From positions 1,860,001-1,924,000 of the forward strand of contig NC_052483.1 of the NCBI RefSeq assembly GCF_009730915.1: a DNA stretch of 64,000 bases. Reading direction: 5' to 3'. The position numbers and the translations under genes were made by a program. Under the pieces are notes generated by a model. It saw only the letters and a program-made list of their open reading frames with translations. It was not told where the DNA came from and ran no database searches. Positions 56,828-64,000 of the stretch are shown piece after piece. Numbering within the stretch: position 1 is the first letter of the stretch; each line of letters opens with the position of its first letter. The DNA comes from Dioscorea cayenensis subsp. rotundata (taxonomy: Eukaryota; Streptophyta; Magnoliopsida; Dioscoreales; Dioscoreaceae).

Positions 56828-59628
56828 CTTATTTCAACCTCCAAGTTCTTTGCTTGTCTTAGAAATAAGCTCTAGTGTTTATGAGAGAAGAAAAAGACCG
56901 ATGTTAAATCTTCTACAAACTCCTGAATTTGGACTAGTTCTTGCACCCTTTCTTATTTCTCATCAAAACTTCATTTGATATATATATATATATACACACA
57001 CACGCTACAAGTTCTAGTCTTGACTTGGTCTTCCGCTAGACAACTAAGACAAGTTGCCATTTGTTTCATCTCCTCTTTGACACACTCTAAACCATACCTC
57101 CATTTTTATTCGTCGAGTCTCCATCAAACCTCAAAACTTAAACCACTAAAAACTCAATCATTACTGTGACTGTAGTCTTGGTTAAAAATAGCGACGATGA
57201 GACCTCTAGAATCTCCATTGTTTCTGATCTTCTTGTTCTTGTCATCACCGAGAGAACAAGAATTCATCGGTGTCTACAATGTGTGATCTTCTTGATTGCT
57301 AGCGAACGTCATTAAAACTAAATGCTAAGTATATAGTCCAAGATAATTGTATATTTTTCACACTAAGTTCATTGTAAGACTAGGACAACTTCGGGAAGTT
57401 TCGGAGCTACTTCCCATGGAAAAGGATGTTTCTACTTGATACGTACTCAAGGCTGCATGTAACCTTCCACAAACACCAAGAAAAGATATCAACAATAATA
57501 TGTTTACAGAGCAATCCATTAATGGTGAAAATATGTCAAAATCCTGATGATACTTTCACTATCTATAGACTTACAAAATCTGAAGAACAAATATTCTGAT
57601 GTACAGAGTAATTTGAACACAATCATATTCATTGAATATAAGAACTAAATTCTGAATTAAAACAGGTAATGAAACAGAAATAAGAAATTTTATGAACTGT
57701 TTAATTCATTCATATAATAAAAAACACATATGCTGATGCTCTAAGAACTGTAAATTCTGATACAATAGTATGAATGGAAATCATTGAGGAATATAATAAT
57801 AGAAAATGGTGTCCACATAACGCCGCAAAGCCATGATCTAATGCTGAAGAGAACAACATAAAGCAGTGTCCTTTTGTTAGTTCTTATGCTTCTCGAAATC
57901 ACCACCATGTAATAAGATTGTATTTTCAAAAATTGCAGAGAAAAAACCAATTACAATTTGACCACATGCTATCATATGCTGATAAAGAAAAGGAAACGGA
58001 TGTCATATCTTAATGGTAGTATATCTTTGTCCACTTTAACTTAAACACATATGATGCAGAAAAAAAAAAATGGCTGTAACCTTTTGTCCTCAGCTCCTCT
58101 CCATTTGGCACCAAATAGGATCATGTCAAGCATATAAACCAAGATAGACAATGACAAAGTCAATACAAGTGTGAAGAACGTCACTAATTAATAATGACTT
58201 GAAGAGTTTAATTTGGATGATAACAAATTCAATTAATTGTGATGCTTGTCTCCACATGGAAGCATGACAGAATTCTTTGTAGTCAATATCAAAATATAAG
58301 CCTGAAATTTTAGGATTCATAAACCAAAAGGGAAAAAAAAAATCAGAGTAATATCATAATCGACACAATGGAAATTTCATGAAAACTAAAAAAGTCAATT
58401 ATTTTTAATATTTAGTACTATATTGAGTGTGGTTTATGGTTATATGTTTTCTCCACTTGGCAAGACATTTGAACAACCAATAATGGATTCTAAGCATGAA
58501 AAATGAAAGGCCATATCACTCCAACAATTAGTCAAAGAACAGGTCTCCATTCCTGGGACATCAGCTATCAAACATGAACATAATGTCCAACTTGTTTGCA
58601 TTCATGGAACATGGTCACAAAACCTCCACAATAATAATACATTGGCCTCAAAGATTCTGTTTTATATTCCTCAATCAAATGGTTGTTCAAATGTTCCAAT
58701 TTCTAATGCTACAAGTACCATCAAGTTCTTTGACTTGATATAATTGATTATACTCAATGAACCAGACTTAATAAATGATAAGCTAATAATCATGTTTAGG
58801 GTTCATCTTCCTATAAACTAATGTCCACCTCATTGAATCTGCTTACCTTGACTATCATGGAAATGAAACATGTTACTCAAAGTAAAAGGTGTTCAAAGTT
58901 TCATGAGTTTGCTTCTCTTCAATCTTGGCTTTATTTGTAGTGAGGGAAAACCGATAAAAGAAAAGAAACAAGAATGGATATGGCTTTGAAAATGAATAAA
59001 TATTAAAATGAAAATTTCTAGAGAACAAGAAAATGAAACAAATAGAACTGCAAGTAAATGAAAGAACAACTATTGATTCATTAAACTTCTTCACCCTTTT
59101 TTCCTTTTCATAATGTTTTAATTTCTATTTATCCAAACCATCTTTAATATCCCTATCAACCTTTCAGCAATCAAAATATCAAAGAAAGAGTTGCCACTCT
59201 TCAGTTAGTTTTGGCTGCTAGTAACCAAGTGCTTCCAAGTTTCAACAGATCTTTCACTTGATGTCAATCTTAAAATAAACTAATGCAAAGGAAGAAAATA
59301 GCAAAGTTAAGGATGATAATTGCTTGCATAATCAAACACAGAAGTGACAACAAGAATCTGACAAGTTCATTCCACTTTAATATAAGTCTCAATGAACCAG
59401 ACAAGAATACATGGGAATTCATCCAACTATAGAAACATATATGATTTTATTAATGTAATTTTGGGCATTTCAAATTGTTCTTACAATTAGAGATGACACA
59501 GAACCACGATTGGGCAATCTTGTTAGCTGGATAGAAAGAACATATTCTTCACCAACAATAAGGAATGAATACAGCTGTATATCTGAACACTGGGGGGTAT
59601 AAAGATAAGTAAAAGAGTATTTGCCTTG
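56828..59628. other. Intergenic region between ERF and LON-domain genes
   Basis: The part next to 56828 should be ERF promoter and leader, with a (TA)n(CA)n tract at about 56978-57004. Downstream sequence is mixed-composition DNA with no recognisable exon. Short open frames on both strands have no family features. Confidence 0.5.
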
Positions 59629-62600
59629 TCATTGGACTCTGCAACTTTCTTCTTCAGCTCTTAGAAATACTAGCCCACGAGATATTCTCTGCAGATGAAA
59701 ACATACCGTGAAGAACATTATAAAGCAAGCAAGAATAGGGAAATGGCTCTTCAATTAAGGCAACAAGTGTACCTCTCGAGTGTCTCTCAAAGATAGCAGT
59801 TCCAGCCTCTCCGCTGGCCTCAAGTTTAATAAGTTGATGAGCTGCCGTAAATGCAGTAATTAGAATGTTTAATCCCTCTCACAGATATTCATGGAGAAAA
59901 ATGGAATATAAACACAGAGAATGCCATAATAAAGAATATTTTCTCACCCAAAAGCTGAATCGCTCAGGATCCTGAGGTCCAGGCATCCCCTCAGCTTGAA
60001 GGAGTTCCAGATGTCTTGACCTCCTACCTGAGAATCCCAGATAATAGCAAAGCACAATGGACATTTATCAAAATTTTATCAGGTGAAATAAACAAAAATA
60101 GCTTTTGTTCTTGCATAAGTGTGGCATGATCAGATGGTGAGAAGGCCAACATCAATGCAGGCATAATGTGGAAGATGAAAGTTCAGTATCTCTTGTGAGT
60201 GGATGAACATGACCCTCAAAGTAAATCTCAACAGAGATGTTTTTTTTACCCCTTAATGGCAATTTTATGAGCAATTGATGGCAGTAAACATATATAGCAA
60301 GGTCCCTCTTAAACGGAGAATGTGAATAATTATGCACAAAAGTTGTAAGCATTCAGACCCAAAGATTGAATTAAAGACAGGACTTTGCATCTCATGAAGT
60401 GCATTACCAATTCTTGCAGCTTCTCTTGCACGCCTTATCCAAGATTGGGCCAAGTCAGCTGCTGAGCGAGCCAATTGTTGCAACTGCCAAAGGTTAGAAA
60501 TTAGAAAATGGCATATCAATCATATGTTTTTCTCATTTCTGATCAGACAGAAATAATAGATACTGAGAACAGATTGAGCCAAGGAGTTATGAATATAATG
60601 AACTGAATGCAAATTTTTTCAAGACTACAAAAATTTTTGTTTATTTGCAAATTGAAATTTTACGTCCAGCAAAATATATCTCCGTGCTGACTGTCTGATC
60701 AACAGTTCCGAACTAGAAGAAAAACCAGAACATCTGCATTTAGTGCTATATTACAGATTCCCTCTTTTAAGATGTAAAATAGATCTTCATGCTCAATACA
60801 TAAGTTCAAATGTTAACATTTGAAAACTCCATGTCAATTGTTTAAGAGTTTAAAAAAATAAGATAGAGAACCTAAGAGACCAATAAAGCACACTCAGCTA
60901 TATATAGCAGAACCATGTGATCTCCAGCCTCACACGCAGCCTTTAGTATTCCCAATTTCATTTCAGATGCAAAGGCAAGTTATGAACTTCAACATAACAT
61001 TCACACAAAAATGTTGATAAAGAGCAAAGCATATAGAGCTCTTACATCCTCTTTTTCTTGAGTCCCCCCTGATGGTTGAATATCCTGAACCCACTCTACC
61101 TCTGCAACACGATACCTACATTGATTATTGCGAACATTATATCTGACCAAGAAAAATAGACTAACAAATCAGTTGATGGCCATCAAATTAGCTAATAACT
61201 CACCCATCTTGATCCCAAGATCGCAAAGTATGAAAACGGCGGCAACCTTCTACCTACGGACAACTACAAGTCATCATCTTTTGAAGTAAAACACATCATT
61301 CTCTTTAAATAATGGAATTGGGAATGTGCCTTAAAATATAGCCAGCACTGAGTTTTCTTTTAACGAGGACTGTGGGTATATTTTAAAACATCATGGAAGG
61401 TGCACAATTATATCCTGCATCATGCTGGATAAGGTTTAGTAGGTAGTAAATCTATGCACCATTAAAGCCCATTTATGTTATTGTGGTTTCAGCTCACTTA
61501 TATTAGAGTAGCAAATAGTTCCACATTAGTTATATTGTTAAACATGGATCTGAATATATAAGCCTGAGCCTCTCACCTTATAAACTTTAAGCTTTTGGGT
61601 CAATTCAGCCCCTTATAATATGTTTGGTTGCTATATAGCATTGTATTTAAGTTTGGTAATTGGTTTGTTTACAAAACAACTACGTAAAATTATACTAGCA
61701 CATATAAAGGCATATTAGAGTAACAAATAATCCCACATTAGCCATATTGGTAAATATAGATCTGAATATATAAGCTTGTGTTTCCCATCCCATAAGCTTC
61801 AACCCAAGATAATACATTTGGCTAGCAGCTAATATCTTAATAATGTGAAAATTGCTTCTTAGAACAAGCAACTAAAATAATTATAATTTTTCTTTATCCA
61901 ACACCTTTAATCCATATGTTACAACATCTCTCGACAGTATTTGGTCAAGTTTGGTGGATAGTCACTTTGTTTTCTAAATTTTGGTTGATATAGCAATTCA
62001 TTTTCTTTTATAATATAGATAAGATTCAATGGAGAACAGCTTAGGATCATAACTCAAAAGGTGAAAATCATATCACACCTCCAAATAGAATCGTCCATCT
62101 GGAAGTGGCTCACACCTGTAGTTAGATTGAAGGTAAATATCAGGAGGTTATTAAACCAAGAAATTGCAGAGATCAAGGATTGCTCACTCAGAAATTTCCA
62201 CTTCACAAGCATAATCTGCAATTGAACCTGTTGAAGAGTCGATACCGACCTAAAAAGTTATGAAGATAACAGTTATGAATCATAGGGGAACCCTCATGCT
62301 TCTAGTATATAAACCAGATGTCCAAGGTTTTGTACCATTCCCATCCGATGATTTCCTTCCATTATTCTCCTCACCTGTTTCAAATGTGGAAGATAGAATG
62401 AAACTAAGTAATACAAAAATATATGAGAAAGGCATAACCAAAATAAAGAGATGCATTAATCCAAAAGACAAATCAGAAGAGGCACCATAACACACCCTCA
62501 TCATCATCACCATAACCATCATCAGCATTGCTGCAATTTACATAATCACATGATCATTATGATCAAAGAAACCACATGCACGGTGGGGAGCCAAACTCAA

Positions 62601-64000
62601 AGTTTAGAAGGATCTAATAAGGAGATTAACGGATTTGTAGCTTATACAACCAGGAACAAACCACAAGGATTTCTGAATTCCAACACTATGACATTTCAAT
62701 GTTCACCATGGAACAATATCAACTTCAATTAACATATAATTCTTAAGGGCAGTGTTTTAATAACTATAGTATAGACCAGGTCAAGCATGGACATGAAAGT
62801 AAGAGCATTTTCTCATGGTAAAACAAGACAGTCAATAATTGCAATTCAGAATACAATTGCAAATTGATTTTTTATACAGCCCAGTCTACAACTAGTTTTG
62901 ACTATTGTAGCGATGGTTTATCCTCATCAACACATATTGAGAATCTGTGATCCCATGTCTCCCCATGCCTCCATCAGCAAACTGAAATACTTCTCTGGTT
63001 TACAAAGAATCCTGCATCCATTTCCAAGTATCATCTCAAGCTAAGGCAATTTTTTTCCTATTATTTCTTACACATCCCTACCCCTCATTATCCTCAGACA
63101 TTACAAGTCTGCTACAGGCAAAGGCAAATAAACAAATGAATTACCAGAAGAACAGCTACAGTGACCTAGAACACCAGAAAAAGAGTCCGTGACTTGCTCA
63201 TATACCATCATCTAGCAGTTCAAGCCAGGTGCCTGCTAGTTGGCAGAACAAGTGTACAATCTTCTAATGTTTAATGTGCTTGAAAAGGCTCGTTGCCTAT
63301 GTTTTCATGATAGTTTCATGCAGCAGGTGCATCCCCATGATGTGGTTGCTTTACCTGAATCTAAACACTCTTGGAATTGAACAGGAGAAGGTGATGGCAG
63401 TTATTTTATTTCTGAACCATGTATAGTGGAACAACCAAAACAATCTTATAAAGCTTCCAAGGCAATGAGCCTTATTTCCTCAGACCAATCTTTGTCAAAG
63501 ATAAAGTGGGTTATGCTTGACAGAAACAACTTCAGATGATGTATCAATTTTAAGAGCCTAAGCCAATCTCCATATAGTGCATGAAGAATTTATAGTTACG
63601 ATAAACTTTAATCCACTAAAATTCCAAATTATCAATAAGGAATTTTGACCTATAAAAATGTAATAAATACCATAAGTGTAGACCATGCAAATGCAGGAAA
63701 TTCTTAGATCATCAACATTTTTGAGAACAAACAAAGTAAAAAATCTTTTTTTAAATTAAGACAATCTAGACAATAACAGAAACAAGTAGAACAGGATACT
63801 TTTTCATCTCACCATCAGTCTGTATCGAGGTTCAAATATATTAAGTGACAACTTTTGGCAAGGTAGAACAACATCCATGACAAACAGAGGCATCAAATCA
63901 ACACCCAAATAAGTCAAACTTTCTTGCTCAGATTTCCTCTCAGCATACTCCTCTGGAAAATTTTTCTGTATAATGTTGTTCAACGTCACACTGAAGAGTT
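59629..64000 (-). CDS. LON substrate-binding-domain protein (LONRF-like), 5' end outside window
   Basis: Ten exons in transcript order: 63813 to beyond 64000, 62336-62374, 62188-62249, 62079-62115, 61204-61253, 61046-61115, 60408-60483, 59948-60027, 59773-59841, 59629-59688. All phases agree and all introns are GT-AG. The visible product runs from LMPLFVMDVVLPCQKLSLNIFEPRYRLM through RRIMEGNHRMGM, STGSIADYACEVEISECEPL, DGRFYLEVEGCRRFHTLRSW, DGYRVAEVEWVQDI and SWIRRAREAARI to EGMPGPQDPERFSFW and LRPAERLELLSLRDTRER. This is the LON N-terminal (substrate-binding) fold followed by its helical part, ending about 20 residues after it. There is no AAA+ or protease domain, so it is not a Lon protease. 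Relatives of this layout carry RING and sometimes TPR repeats upstream, as E3 ubiquitin ligases; that part is not in view. Confidence 0.9.
61503..61806. repeat. Two related blocks, LTR-like, in an intron of the LON-domain gene
   Basis: TTAGAGTAGCAAATAG...CCACATTAG...GATCTGAATATATAAGCC at 61503 recurs at 61715 as TTAGAGTAACAAATAA...CCACATTAG...GATCTGAATATATAAGCT, 212 bp later, with about 85% similarity by eye. TAGTCCCACATTGG-like starts followed by a TATATAAG core are common in plant LTRs, so these may be LTR fragments or a short non-autonomous element. Confidence 0.45.

Noticed and set aside
60900-60980. Possible extra exon in the LON-domain gene
   Set aside because: The flanking exons (ending 61046 and starting 60483) join in phase and give the expected continuous family sequence without it.

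Overview
The window is nuclear DNA of a flowering plant. The genes are split by many short AT-rich introns with plant-type splice sites, and the proteins are plant-specific: a two-domain WRKY factor, an ERF, a class II formin with a PTEN-like head, a plant-type DHHC S-acyltransferase and an EDR2-like protein. Intergenic DNA is very AT-rich and holds MITE-like elements, (TA)n tracts and a Ty1/copia retrotransposon. I cannot name the species.

Layout. 1-2640 AT-rich intergenic. 2864-4980 (+) group I WRKY. 8330-12074 (+) N-myristoylated CDK-like Ser/Thr kinase. 12940-15584 (-) EDR2-like DUF1336 protein, tail to tail with the kinase. 15585-21390 repeat-bearing intergenic DNA with a candidate promoter near 16.75 kb. 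21391-35626 (+) class II formin of 18 exons; its intron 8 holds an antisense copia element (28269-32961) with nearly identical LTRs. 39309-43376 (+) DHHC palmitoyltransferase. 43985-44988 (-) and 50266-51255 (-) two related multi-pass membrane protein genes; the first has two frameshifts. 51.4-54.5 kb is a nest of inverted-repeat elements and a non-autonomous hAT-like element. 55589-56827 (-) ERF group V factor. 59629-64000 (-) the 3' part of a LON substrate-binding-domain gene whose 5' end lies outside the window.

The genes do not form a pathway or cluster; this is ordinary plant gene order. Several act at membranes or in signalling (two adjacent genes with N-myristoylation motifs, an S-acyltransferase, a membrane-protein pair) and two are stress or hormone type transcription factors.

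The points most worth a second look are: four GC-AG introns in conserved genes; single-base frameshifts in three otherwise conserved host genes and in the copia element, which look more like residual assembly indels than decay; the copia insertion in a GC-donor intron; and two copies of a roughly 304-bp fold-back element flanked by 9-bp direct repeats. I found no CRISPR array, bacterial operon or clearly new enzymatic system.
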